Shown: positions 28,563 to 37,299 of the stretch, piece after piece
Layout of the letters: every line of letters starts with the position of its first letter
Numbering within the stretch: position 1 is the stretch's first letter
Source of the DNA: Phycisphaeraceae bacterium
GTDB lineage: Bacteria; Planctomycetota; Phycisphaerae; Phycisphaerales; UBA1924
DNA length: 64,000 bases
Assembly (NCBI GenBank): GCA_019454185.1
Contig: CP075368.1
Span: 1,736,001 to 1,800,000, forward strand
Direction: 5' to 3'
Made by a program: the position numbers and the translations under genes
The notes under the pieces: generated by a model
Database searches by the model: none
What the model was told of the DNA's origin: nothing
What the model saw: the letters and a program-made list of their open reading frames with translations, nothing else

Positions 28563-30038
28563 TCAATGTGCGTTGGGATGAACGAAGCCCTTGAAGATCG
28601 TGAGCCAGAGGATGCGGAGGTCGAGGCCGAGCGACCAGTGCTTGACGTAGTAGAGGTCGTACTGAAGGCGCTTGCGGAGACTGGAGTCGCCTCGGAGGCC
28701 GTTGACCTGCGCCCATCCGGTCATGCCGGCCTTGACGTGCTGGCGGATCATGTACCCGCGCCAGCTCTCGCGGAACTGCTCGGCCAGTTCGGGGCGCTCG
28801 GGGCGTGGGCCGACGAGGGACATCTCGCCTCGGAGTACGTTGAAGAGCTGCGGAAGTTCGTCGAGTGAGGTGCGTCGGAGCCAACGGCCGATCGGAGTGA
28901 CGCGCGGATCGCCACGCTTTGTCCATGCGAGCGAGCCCTCGCCCTCGTCCTCGACGTGGTACATGGTGCGGAACTTGTAGATGCTGAAGGTCTCGCCCCC
29001 GAGGCCGACGCGACGCTGTCTGAAGATCACCGGTCCGGGCGAGCCGAGTCGCACGCAGATCGCGATGATGGCCATGAGTGGGCCGAAGACGATGAGGGCG
29101 CCGATCGCGCCGAGGAAGTCGATGACGCGTTTCTGCATGCCGCCGAGGCCATAGAGCGGGCTCTCGCGGTAGCTGAGGATGGGCATGCCGTCGAGTTCGG
29201 CGACGGCCATGCTCTGGGGCAGGTATCGGGCCTGGACGTCGGGGACGATGCGGACGTCGACGACGAACTTTTCCAGGCGCTGGAGCACGCGGGGGATGAT
29301 GGCGGAGCGAGCGGTCGGGACGGCGATGTAGACAGAATCGACAGGGAACTTGGAGAGGATCGTTTCGAGTTCGGAGAGCCCTCCGGCGACGGGGCGGTTG
29401 GCGCACCTCGGTCGGGAAGAGGTCTCGTGATGGGAGATGAAATAGGAGACGTGGATGCCGGTCCACGGATTGCGGTCGAGGGTGCGACAGACGATTGCGC
29501 CGAGACGGCCATCGCCGATGATGGCAACGTGGCGGAGGTTCTTTCCCCTGCGTCTGACTTCGCGGAGGGCGATGCGTGCCAGCGCGCGGTGGATGCCGAG
29601 CAGGAGCGGGAGGAGCACGCCGAGCGACATGAGTTGGACACGGCCCGCGTCGAGCGCGCGACCCGCGACGACGACGTACTGGTCTGCGTGGTCGATGCGT
29701 CGGGGTTCGCTCTCGATGGCGCCGCTGCCGACGGCCCAGAGGACAACGATCAACGCGGCCATCGCGCCGACGCTGGCCTTTCCAACCTGGACGAGTTCGT
29801 GCAGGAGCGAGCGGTCTCGGCGTGGCCGGTAGAGCCGGAAGGTCCAGAGCATGTAGAGGGTGATGGGGACAGCGAAGAGGACGAGGGGCTGCTTGAAGTA
29901 TGACTCCCAATCGGGCAGCGGCGGCTCGGTCAGGAGCGTCCGCCTGACTCCCCATGCGCCGTAGCACGCCGCGGCGACAACGATCGCGTCGAATGCGCCG
30001 AGGAGGAAGACAAAGAGTTGATGCTGCTGCTTCAGCAC
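28563..30038 (-). CDS. Polyprenyl-phosphate sugar phosphotransferase (WcaJ/WbaP-like)
   Basis: The 491-residue enzyme starts extracellular or capsular polysaccharide synthesis by moving a sugar-1-phosphate to undecaprenyl phosphate. The N-terminal half has four or five membrane helices and a CoA-binding-like domain (HVAIIGDGRLGAIVCRTLD). The C-terminal catalytic domain has the membrane-re-entrant helix (RVIDFLGAIGALIVFGPL), SPGPVIFRQRRVG, YKFRTMY, TSLDELPQLFNVLRGEMSLV and GPRPERPE. The DELPQ acidic motif is intact. No other polysaccharide genes are adjacent, so the polymer is unknown. Confidence 0.95.
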   Translation of the reverse strand: MLKQQHQLFVFLLGAFDAIVVAAACYGAWGVRRTLLTEPPLPDWESYFKQPLVLFAVPITLYMLWTFRLYRPRRDRSLLHELVQVGKASVGAMAALIVVLWAVGSGAIESEPRRIDHADQYVVVAGRALDAGRVQLMSLGVLLPLLLGIHRALARIALREVRRRGKNLRHVAIIGDGRLGAIVCRTLDRNPWTGIHVSYFISHHETSSRPRCANRPVAGGLSELETILSKFPVDSVYIAVPTARSAIIPRVLQRLEKFVVDVRIVPDVQARYLPQSMAVAELDGMPILSYRESPLYGLGGMQKRVIDFLGAIGALIVFGPLMAIIAICVRLGSPGPVIFRQRRVGLGGETFSIYKFRTMYHVEDEGEGSLAWTKRGDPRVTPIGRWLRRTSLDELPQLFNVLRGEMSLVGPRPERPELAEQFRESWRGYMIRQHVKAGMTGWAQVNGLRGDSSLRKRLQYDLYYVKHWSLGLDLRILWLTIFKGFVHPNAH

Positions 30039-30138
30039 TGATTCGGTGTCCTGGGACCCTCACCGAGCGTTCACTTTCGCCGGTGGGGCATGGTCTGTCA
30101 AGTCTGGCCCGATGCTGGGGCTTTGTGGCCAGCCCGCA

Positions 30139-31086
30139 TCACTTAGGCCAACCGGGTCCGTCTCTCGGCGATCGCAATCGCGAGGCGAGGGCTTCGAGTT
30201 CTGACCGGAGTTCGGGCGTGATGCGTGATGGCTCCGGAGCGATGATGCGCACGGTTGCGTAAAGGTCGCCCGCAGTGCCATCTGAGAGCCGAATGCCCAG
30301 CCCTCGCAAGCGTAGTTTACGACCGGAACTCGACCCGGGCGGGATCGCCAGATCCGCCGAACCGTCAAGTGTAGGGACGCGGACGGTGGCACCGAGGACC
30401 GCTTCGGGAATCGTCAGAGGCACATCCAGAGCGAGGTCCAGGTTGCCGCGGCCGGAATCGAGTCGTGTGAGGACGGGGTGGGGCTCGATCGCAACGACGA
30501 AGACGATGTGGGTCTCGCTGCCCGGGGGCTTCACGCGGAGCTTGGTTCCTTCGGCGGTTCCGGGCGGAATTGCGACCTCGACTGTCTTCTGCACACCGTC
30601 GATCGAGATGTGAGTCGAGTGGGTGCCGCCTCGAGATGCGACGAGGAAGGGAACGCGGATCTGCACGGTTTGTTGTCGTTGGGCTCTGCGGGGTCTTTGT
30701 GCTCTCTGTCCGGCCTGTTGGCTGGGCTGCGACTGCCCGTAGCGCGAGCCGAAGAAGGCGTCGAAGACGGAGCCGAGATCTTCGGCTTCGAAGTCGAAGC
30801 CGCCTGAGCCGCCAGAGGTTGACCAGCGGAACGGCCCCGATTGTCCTGCGCTTTGCGAGGCGGCGCCCGGTTGGTTGTGCCCGAATTTGTCGTATGCCGC
30901 TCTTTTGCCTGAGTCGGAGAGGACTTCGTAGGCCTGCTGGAGTTCGGCGAATTTCCGCGCGGCGTCCGGCGACTTGTTGACATCCGGGTGGAACTGACGC
31001 GCGAGCTTGCGATGCGCGCGGCGGATCTCGTCCGCGTTCGCGGTTCGAGGCACGCCGAGCACTTCGTAGTAGTCGCGTTGGGACAT
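30139..31086 (-). CDS. DnaJ-type co-chaperone (CbpA-like, no zinc domain)
   Basis: The 315-residue protein has an N-terminal J domain with HPD at 33-35 (QFHPDVNKS) and [20 protein letters not shown] before it. It stimulates the ATPase of DnaK. A Gly/Ser/Phe- and Gln-rich linker covers about 75-150. Two DnaJ C-terminal substrate domains follow ([38 protein letters not shown]). There are no CxxCxGxG zinc repeats, as in type II DnaJ or CbpA. It lies downstream of the FKBP gene on the same strand, so a folding-related transcript with mdh is possible. Confidence 0.94.
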   Translation of the reverse strand: MSQRDYYEVLGVPRTANADEIRRAHRKLARQFHPDVNKSPDAARKFAELQQAYEVLSDSGKRAAYDKFGHNQPGAASQSAGQSGPFRWSTSGGSGGFDFEAEDLGSVFDAFFGSRYGQSQPSQQAGQRAQRPRRAQRQQTVQIRVPFLVASRGGTHSTHISIDGVQKTVEVAIPPGTAEGTKLRVKPPGSETHIVFVVAIEPHPVLTRLDSGRGNLDLALDVPLTIPEAVLGATVRVPTLDGSADLAIPPGSSSGRKLRLRGLGIRLSDGTAGDLYATVRIIAPEPSRITPELRSELEALASRLRSPRDGPGWPK

Positions 31087-31147
31087 ATCCGCGGGACTCC
31101 CCGGACTATGAGCGTGCGAGGAGCGATGAATACATCAGGGGACGTGT

Positions 31148-32203
31148 TCAGTGGCCGCCGGAGGGCGAGGGCTGGCTCTGGACCGGCGCATCCTGGAGGA
31201 GCACGCATTCGATATCGAAGGTGAGGCGTGCGTTGCCTGGGATGCGTGCCTGCGGGTTCCCGTTGGGTCCGTATCCGAGGTCGGAGGGGATGATGACCCT
31301 GCGACGCTCTCCGTTCTTGAGACCCGCGACCCCGAGGTTCCAGCCGGGGATCATCTGTCCGGGCCAGCGGAAGGTCATGGGCTGGGCTCGCTTGCGGGAG
31401 CTATCGAACGAATAGCCGTCGTCGATGTATCCGGTGTAGTGCACGGTGGCGAGTTGTCCGTCGGCGAGGGGCTCGCCTTCTCCCTTGGCGAGGGTGATCA
31501 TGACAACACCCTCGGGCGTTCTGGTGACGCTCACGGGGCTTTCGATCTTTGTGAACTCGTACTTCTCTCCCTCGCTCGATCCCCAGGCAATGGAGCCATC
31601 GGCGGCAATGCCCTGATCCATCGAGGCAAGGGCTGTGGGTGAGAGCTCGATGCGGCTGGTCATCTCGACCGCGCCGCCGACGCCCGTGGGATAGGGATAG
31701 GGCGTCTGGCCGACGAACCCCGCGCCGGAGTTCTTCAGATCGAGATCGAGAGTTGCGATGAGGTCGTCGCGGGTGAGCGTCGGCATGAGTTCGGGGGCGT
31801 AGACAAAGCCGACGATCGCGTTCTTGATACCGGGGTTGTTGCGGATCTCGTATGTGCGGAGGCGCAGACCGCCCTTGTAGGCGTACACCTGGAAGATCGC
31901 CTGGCGATAGGGCTGCCAGAGGGCGTCTTCGCGTGCGGCTTCGACGTACAGGGCATCGGGCACGCCCTCAACATTGACATGCGCGATCGCCATCACGATG
32001 CCGATGGAACCCTGTCCATCTGACTGGGCGACGGAACCGGACTTCCAGACACCCGCGAGCATCTCTCCGACGGTGCGTGTCTCGCTCGAGGACCATGCGG
32101 GCGCGACGATCCCATCGGAGGATGATGGCTGCAACGCGTTTGCGTGGGACGCTCCGACAAGCAGCGTCAGACAAGCGACTCTGGACATCAGGGTTCGGAG
32201 CAT
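31148..32203 (-). CDS. CpcT/CpeT-like domain fused to FKBP-type peptidyl-prolyl isomerase
   Basis: The 351-residue secreted protein has a signal peptide (about 1-25) and two domains. Residues about 35-225 resemble the CpcT/CpeT fold known from phycobilin lyases: GIVMAIAHVNVEG, ALYVEAAREDALWQPYRQAI, YEIRNNPGIKNAIVGF, and a Tyr/Phe-rich end. Residues about 245-340 are an FKBP domain (ATVHYTGYIDDGYSFDSS, IPGWNLGVAGLKNGERR, IPSDLGYGPNG). The FKBP part would catalyse prolyl isomerisation in the periplasm. I start at 32203, which has AAGGAG about nine bases upstream. The CpcT-like part probably binds something other than phycobilin; no phycobiliprotein genes are visible. Confidence 0.82.
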   Translation of the reverse strand: MLRTLMSRVACLTLLVGASHANALQPSSSDGIVAPAWSSSETRTVGEMLAGVWKSGSVAQSDGQGSIGIVMAIAHVNVEGVPDALYVEAAREDALWQPYRQAIFQVYAYKGGLRLRTYEIRNNPGIKNAIVGFVYAPELMPTLTRDDLIATLDLDLKNSGAGFVGQTPYPYPTGVGGAVEMTSRIELSPTALASMDQGIAADGSIAWGSSEGEKYEFTKIESPVSVTRTPEGVVMITLAKGEGEPLADGQLATVHYTGYIDDGYSFDSSRKRAQPMTFRWPGQMIPGWNLGVAGLKNGERRRVIIPSDLGYGPNGNPQARIPGNARLTFDIECVLLQDAPVQSQPSPSGGH

Positions 32204-32268
32204 TCCGATGACTCCTTCTTGAGACGACAGGGTGTTTGACAGGGAGAAACAGGCCCGCCGGGTGTATC

Positions 32269-33249
32269 TCATGCGAGGTCGGGGAAGAGCTTGGTCACTG
32301 CACCAACGAGGTCCTTGACGTGGCTGACCGACTCATCCATGAGTTTCTGCTCGTCGGTCGTGAGGCCGAAGGTGACGATGCGCTCAACGCCCTTTGAGCC
32401 GAGCAGAGCGGGGACGCCGACGAAGTAGCCCTTGCCCTTTTTGCCTGGGGCGACGCCGAACTCGTCCTCGCAGTACGCGGCACTGGGAACGATCCGCTTC
32501 TTGTCCTTGACGATCGCCTCGACCATCTGGATGGTGCCGCTGGCGGGGGCGTAGTACGCGCTGGTGCCCATGAGCTTGACGATCTCGCCGCCACCGACCT
32601 TGGCACGCTCGACGCATGCGTGGATCTTGTCTGCGGGCATGAGTTCGGTGAGGGGGATGCCGCTGACGCTGGTGAGGCGCGGGAGAGGAACCATGTCGTC
32701 ACCGTGACCACCGAGCAAGAGCGCGGAGATGTCTTCGACGCTGACGCCGAGTTCCATCGCGACGAACTGGCGGAATCGAGCGACGTCGAGCGCGCCTGCC
32801 TGGCCCATGATGCGACTGGTCGGGAATCCGGTTGTCTTCCAGGCCGTGTACACCATCGCGTCGAGCGGGTTTGCGACGACAATGATGATCGAATCGGGCG
32901 CAAACTCCTTCACCTTCTCGCTCACACTGCGAACGATGGGGACGTTGACGGCCAGAAGGTCGTCGCGGCTCATCCCCGGCTTGCGGGGCAGACCGGCGGT
33001 GATGACGACGATGTCAGAGCCCGCGATGTCTTTGTAGTCGAAGGTTCCGTGGATCGTGCTGTCGAATCGCTCGATCGGAGCGCAACAGGCGAGGTCGAGT
33101 GCCTTGCCCTTGGGCATGTGCTGTTCGGGTTTGTCCTTGTTCGGGATGTCGAGGAGGACGATGTCGCCGAGTTCCTTCGCGGCTGCCCAGTGGGCGCACG
33201 TGGCTCCGACGTTGCCCGCTCCGATGATGCTGATCTTGGCACGACGCAT
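32269..33249 (-). CDS. mdh: Malate dehydrogenase (LDH-like type)
   Basis: The enzyme interconverts malate and oxaloacetate with NAD in the TCA cycle. The 326-residue protein has the NAD motif GAGNVGATCAHW, then VVITAGLPRKPGMSRDDLL, whose Arg residues favour malate over lactate, and VANPLDAM. The active-site histidine is in LGGHGDDMVPL. There are small insertions (PNKDKPEQHM). It precedes the CpcT/FKBP and DnaJ genes on the same strand. Confidence 0.95.
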   Translation of the reverse strand: MRRAKISIIGAGNVGATCAHWAAAKELGDIVLLDIPNKDKPEQHMPKGKALDLACCAPIERFDSTIHGTFDYKDIAGSDIVVITAGLPRKPGMSRDDLLAVNVPIVRSVSEKVKEFAPDSIIIVVANPLDAMVYTAWKTTGFPTSRIMGQAGALDVARFRQFVAMELGVSVEDISALLLGGHGDDMVPLPRLTSVSGIPLTELMPADKIHACVERAKVGGGEIVKLMGTSAYYAPASGTIQMVEAIVKDKKRIVPSAAYCEDEFGVAPGKKGKGYFVGVPALLGSKGVERIVTFGLTTDEQKLMDESVSHVKDLVGAVTKLFPDLA

Positions 33250-33440
33250 GGCCTTAAACCCCTGTGATTCAATGCTTTGTGTTTGATTTCCGACCTACCC
33301 ATCCACGAGTTGGCACAACTATAGGCAGAGCGTGCTGGTTCGCGCGGCATCTGCAGCGAGTCGTGGCGTGCGTCATCGGAGGTTCAAATACGAAGAAACC
33401 TGATGGATTCCGCATCCAAACGCCTGCCGCAGCCGTGATA

Positions 33441-33461
33441 ATGACATAACGGTAGTGTCAT
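33441..33461. promoter_or_regulatory. Inverted repeat upstream of the PEP-CTERM-type gene
   Basis: ATGACA (33441-33446) and TGTCAT (33456-33461) form a 6-bp inverted repeat with a 9-base spacer. It overlaps GATAAT (33437-33442), a possible -10 element. It lies about 42 bases before the start of the secreted protein gene. A regulator site is possible; none is identified. Confidence 0.35.
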
Positions 33462-33502
33462 AGACAGCTTTCGAGCAGAGCACTCAGAGAGAAGGAGGCA
33501 AG

Positions 33503-34315
33503 ATGATGAAGAGCACGAAGAAGATCGTCGCGGTGTGTGGAATGGTCTTGGTCGCGGCGGGAGTCGCGTCCGCATCACCAACGTATCTGGTCACAGAGGG
33601 TTCGACACTCTTCCGCGCCTCGTCGGGCGGGGGCGTGCAGTCATTCGCCCTGTCCGACGACATTGTGTCGATGTTCACGATGCCCGGAGGCGAGATCTGG
33701 GCGATCAGCTCGACAGCGAGCGTGAACGGCACCTTTGAGCTATACCGGCTTGATGGAGCGTTCTCGGCTGCTCCTTCGCTGACGCTGTTGTATGACGGAT
33801 TCGACAGCACGTATCCGGGCATGGTCTTCGCGAACGGCTCGATCTACGGGTATCGGGGCGGCTCGCAGAACCTGGACCAGATCAACCCCGTCACCTTCGC
33901 CGTGACGCCTGTCGGACCCACGGGAACTATCAGCAACGGCGGCGCGGCATATGACGCGGCGACGGACACCTTCTGGGGTGCGAGCAGCAACTCCGACGCG
34001 ATCTACACCGTCGACTACTCGCTCAGCAACGGACCGACGCCGGCGAGCACGCTGGTCGGCTCCATGGGATTTGACTTCCAGAATCACGATCTGGATTTCT
34101 TCAACGGGACGTTGTATGCAGCGGTGCAGCGGAATGACCTCGGCACGCTCGAGGTCGGCTGGATCGACCAGATGACGGGCGCGTTCATGACGGACATGGT
34201 CCTTGAGAATGTGTACACCCCGGGCGTTGTCGGTATGGTTGTCGTGCCCGCGCCCTCAGCGGCCGGGCTGCTGATGATCGGCTCCGCGCTGGCCTTCGGG
34301 CGTCGTCGTCGCTGA
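33503..34315 (+). CDS. Secreted protein with PEP-CTERM-type C-terminal sorting signal
   Basis: The 270-residue protein has a signal peptide (IVAVCGMVLVAAGVASA) and ends with VVPAPSAAGLLMIGSALAFG and then RRRR: a Pro-rich motif, a hydrophobic helix and a basic tail, as in PEP-CTERM proteins handled by exosortase. The body is beta-rich with many Gly, Asn and Asp residues, and may form a propeller (MFTMPGGEIWAISSTASVNG, NGGAAYDAATDTFWGASSN). The exosortase is not in the window. AGGAGG lies about ten bases before the start. A strong terminator follows, so it is likely monocistronic. Confidence 0.78.
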   Translation: MMKSTKKIVAVCGMVLVAAGVASASPTYLVTEGSTLFRASSGGGVQSFALSDDIVSMFTMPGGEIWAISSTASVNGTFELYRLDGAFSAAPSLTLLYDGFDSTYPGMVFANGSIYGYRGGSQNLDQINPVTFAVTPVGPTGTISNGGAAYDAATDTFWGASSNSDAIYTVDYSLSNGPTPASTLVGSMGFDFQNHDLDFFNGTLYAAVQRNDLGTLEVGWIDQMTGAFMTDMVLENVYTPGVVGMVVVPAPSAAGLLMIGSALAFGRRRR

Positions 34316-34355
34316 TGCTCTGATAGTGGTTGACTGAATCTTTGCACGCATCACG

Positions 34356-34389
34356 ATCGCCCGGCCCACTCGGCCGGGCGATTCATTTT
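34356..34389 (+). terminator. Terminator after the PEP-CTERM-type gene
   Basis: ATCGCCCGGCC (34356-34366) pairs perfectly with GGCCGGGCGAT (34372-34382) around a CACTC loop, followed by TCATTTT. It also lies before the convergent lipoprotein gene, so it may work in both directions. Confidence 0.85.
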
Positions 34390-34422
34390 GGAACTGGAGT
34401 GCGGGCACGTCAGGCGGGTTGG

Positions 34423-36258
34423 TCAACCCCAGCGTGATGTGTCCAGCCGGACGCGTCCGGGTTCGGATTGCCATGGGGCGATCGGGCGTGGCCATGTCCA
34501 TCGTCTGCCCTGGGAGCCGATGCGTTCAAGGCCGAGGGTGATGCCGCCCTGGGCGTCGAATGCGGCACGCGGCAGACGTATCCGGAATGACCAGCGATCG
34601 GATTGAACCCGCATCGAGCCCGCGAGGATCTGGGGCGTCGTGAGTGAGAGTTCGTCGGTGGGCGTGCCGCCACGCGTCACGCGGATGACGGAGATCGGCT
34701 TCGAACGCGGGCCGAGCCAGATCCTGACGGAATCCGCGTCGTTTCCGGCTTGTTCGGGGCGCAGGCACTCGACATAAAGTGTCCACTCTTCGTTCGAGCC
34801 GGGTAGCCGCTCGAGCAATGCTGCGGTCGTCCACTCCGCATCTCCGGGTCGGCGTGTCGGTTCTGCGGCGGCCTGCCAGCGGTCGAGGGTCCATGTGGGC
34901 AGAAAGGGGCCCATTCTGAGGCCGGGTGGGGAGACGGGGATCGGCGAGCTGAGCACTGTGCGGCTGGTGTTCCAACGCCCGACATTGATATCGATCGACC
35001 CGGTGCCGTCCGGCACCTTGCGTGAGGTTGAAGTGAGGGCGACGCCACGGCCGCTTTCGAGCGTTGTGATGTTGGTAGGAGATTCGCTCGCGGACGACGC
35101 GGCCCACGCGAGTGTCGCGCGGTCGCCGAGGTTGACGATGCCCACCGTGGAGATCGCGTCCCCGGTTGCGGCGTCGACGAGTCCGGCATCGTCGATGACC
35201 CAGGCGAGCCCGAGTGGTTGATCGGCGATGAAGTCGGCGGCGGCCCTTGCGCGAGTTCGGACGCTTCCGCCGGGATTGAGGAGTTCGGAGAGGAGACGAT
35301 CGAGCCGACGTTGGCTGAGCGGCCATGCTGGGATGCGTATGCCGTTGTCGAGAACCGCGTGCATGCAGAGCACGCGCCTGAGGCGTTCGCACAGGTCGGG
35401 ATCATCCTGGTGTAGTCGAGTGAGAGCCGCGGCCCAGCGGGATTCCTGCTGGGAGGCGATCGCTTCGAGAGGATCGGGGATTGGAGCACGTTCTTCGTCT
35501 CGATCAGGAATGAGCAAGGGGAGGGAGCCCGCCAGCCCCTCGGTGGAGAGACGCGCACGCCAGCGCCTTGAAGGGCTGGAGAACTCCGGCGTGAGATATG
35601 CCTGATACCCCGGTGAACCGATCGCTTCGGGAAAGACCGGCGTGAGGGCGCCGGAGTTGCGACCCTGCGGGAGGGGTGCGATCCAGTTGATCTCGATGAG
35701 ACCGCGTTCGATCCAGACGCCCTGCCCGGCGGCGTCCAGAGGAAGATCGGTCAGTATCGCCCAGTATCCCTGACCCTCGCCGGGGCGACCCTGGGGGGAA
35801 TCGATCACGCTCCACGAGCCGGATTCGGGGAGCCAGCGAGCGAACTCGTTCGGATCGAACTCGACGCGAATCCACACCAACTTTGCGGCGATCTCGCGCC
35901 CATCTTCGAGCTGAGCAGAGATCGGTCCGGGCTTTGCGAGCGAAGGCAGAACGTTCACTGGAAGGACGAGCGTGGTGCCCATGACATGATCGACCCGCTC
36001 TTCAATCGGGCTGATCGGCCCGAGTGGGCCCTTTCTCACCGGCCTTGCGGATTCATCGCGGTTTGTCTGGGAGGGCTCTGAGCACCCGAGCGAGAGAAGG
36101 GTCGTGACGGTGATGAGGGCGCAGAGCCATGCGAGAGACGCTGTGCGGTGCGTGAGATGGAGTTGCTTCAGAGGGTTCGCAGGGAATCGGCCGCCGACCG
36201 GGTTGGGTGATGGCGGTTCATTCCCCGATCTGTTCGAGCAGCGATGAAGCAGAGTCAC
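34423..36258 (-). CDS. Large lipoprotein of unknown function
   Basis: The protein has a lipoprotein signal: HRTASLAWLCALITVTTLL followed by the lipobox LSLGC. About 550 residues follow, beta-rich and with no family I recognise. Segments such as GVWIERGLIEINWIAP and FRIRLPRAAFDAQGGIT suggest carbohydrate-binding-like sandwiches, but this is only impression. The start is unclear. No ATG is in frame near the upstream stop; GTG 36258 and TTG 36264 fall inside the end of the TPR gene, so the two genes overlap by about 40 bases. It converges on the PEP-CTERM gene. Confidence 0.65.
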   Translation of the reverse strand: MTLLHRCSNRSGNEPPSPNPVGGRFPANPLKQLHLTHRTASLAWLCALITVTTLLSLGCSEPSQTNRDESARPVRKGPLGPISPIEERVDHVMGTTLVLPVNVLPSLAKPGPISAQLEDGREIAAKLVWIRVEFDPNEFARWLPESGSWSVIDSPQGRPGEGQGYWAILTDLPLDAAGQGVWIERGLIEINWIAPLPQGRNSGALTPVFPEAIGSPGYQAYLTPEFSSPSRRWRARLSTEGLAGSLPLLIPDRDEERAPIPDPLEAIASQQESRWAAALTRLHQDDPDLCERLRRVLCMHAVLDNGIRIPAWPLSQRRLDRLLSELLNPGGSVRTRARAAADFIADQPLGLAWVIDDAGLVDAATGDAISTVGIVNLGDRATLAWAASSASESPTNITTLESGRGVALTSTSRKVPDGTGSIDINVGRWNTSRTVLSSPIPVSPPGLRMGPFLPTWTLDRWQAAAEPTRRPGDAEWTTAALLERLPGSNEEWTLYVECLRPEQAGNDADSVRIWLGPRSKPISVIRVTRGGTPTDELSLTTPQILAGSMRVQSDRWSFRIRLPRAAFDAQGGITLGLERIGSQGRRWTWPRPIAPWQSEPGRVRLDTSRWG

Positions 36259-37264
36259 TGCCAAGTGTATAGGCACGCATGGCGAATGTGCGGGCGGCGT
36301 CCTTGTCGCCGGCGTTGTAGAGCCAGATCGCGGCCTCCAGAGCGAGATCTGCATCGCCCGGCCGAGCCCGGGAGGCATCGACGACGCAGGCGACCGCCTC
36401 CTGGCGTTTGCCGAGCATCGCGTTGCACTCGGCGATCAGGCGGACGTTGTGCAACTCCTGGCGATCCAGATCGGAGAGACCGTCGAGAACGAGCAAGGCC
36501 TGCTCCGGCTTCGACTGACGCTTCAGAGCTCTCGCCTCGATCAGTCGCCATGCACCCACTCTCGGCTCGAGCTCGCGGGCACGCGCGACGTGCTGGAGAG
36601 CGAGATCGATCTTGTTCTCAGCGAGTGCGATGTCGGCCAGGGTGCCCCATGCGATCGCGTTCTCGGGCTGGAGCGCGACCACTCTCAAGAGCGAGACCTT
36701 GGCGTCTTCCGTCAGATCCAGCTTGCGCTGCATCTGGGCGAGATAGAGCGGATAGGTCGGATTGGACTTCTCGGCATTCTGGGCGGCGGAGTAGTGCTCG
36801 AGCGCGAGATCGAAGCGATTGTTCATCCTCGCCATCGTGCCGGCTGCGAATTCGGTTGATGCGTCCCGAGGACCGATCGTCAGTGCGGCGAGGAACTGCT
36901 CGTATGCATCACCCGAGCGATTGAGTGCGATGTAGGTCTCTGCAAGAGCGATCCGCAGTTCCTGCTGATCGGCATAGTTCCTCACGGCTTCTTCGAGGAT
37001 CGCTGCGGCTTGCCCGTGATCACCCGCCCGCACGTGTTGCTGGACGGAGACAAGTATGGCCTCGGTCGCTTCCGCGGGCGAGATCCGCTGCTGATTGGGT
37101 GCTCCTGATGCCACACTCGGTTCAGGGCGTCCGGATATGGTCAGGATGCTGAGAATGAAGGCGGAAAGAAGAACGAGGGCGGCAATGAGTGTGGCGAGGT
37201 TGACCTTGCCGGCTCGCCACTGCCCGTCTTGTACTTTGTTGTCTGGCTCTGACCGGTTCATCAT
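36218..37264 (-). CDS. Membrane-anchored TPR protein
   Basis: The 348-residue protein has one N-terminal membrane helix (LATLIAALVLLSAFILSILT, about 24-43) and then at least six TPR-like units, for example AAAILEEAVRNYADQQELRI, DAYEQFLAALTIGPRDASTE and AWGTLADIALAENKIDLALQ. It is probably an assembly scaffold on the outer face of the inner membrane. I start at ATG 37264, with AGGGAT just upstream; the longer frame to 37420 reads into the start of valS on the other strand and looks spurious. It is divergent from valS with only 35 bases between start codons. Confidence 0.82.
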   Translation of the reverse strand: MMNRSEPDNKVQDGQWRAGKVNLATLIAALVLLSAFILSILTISGRPEPSVASGAPNQQRISPAEATEAILVSVQQHVRAGDHGQAAAILEEAVRNYADQQELRIALAETYIALNRSGDAYEQFLAALTIGPRDASTEFAAGTMARMNNRFDLALEHYSAAQNAEKSNPTYPLYLAQMQRKLDLTEDAKVSLLRVVALQPENAIAWGTLADIALAENKIDLALQHVARARELEPRVGAWRLIEARALKRQSKPEQALLVLDGLSDLDRQELHNVRLIAECNAMLGKRQEAVACVVDASRARPGDADLALEAAIWLYNAGDKDAARTFAMRAYTLGSDSASSLLEQIGE

Positions 37265-37299
37265 CGCATCCCTATCGGCACGGCGATACCCTTGACGCC

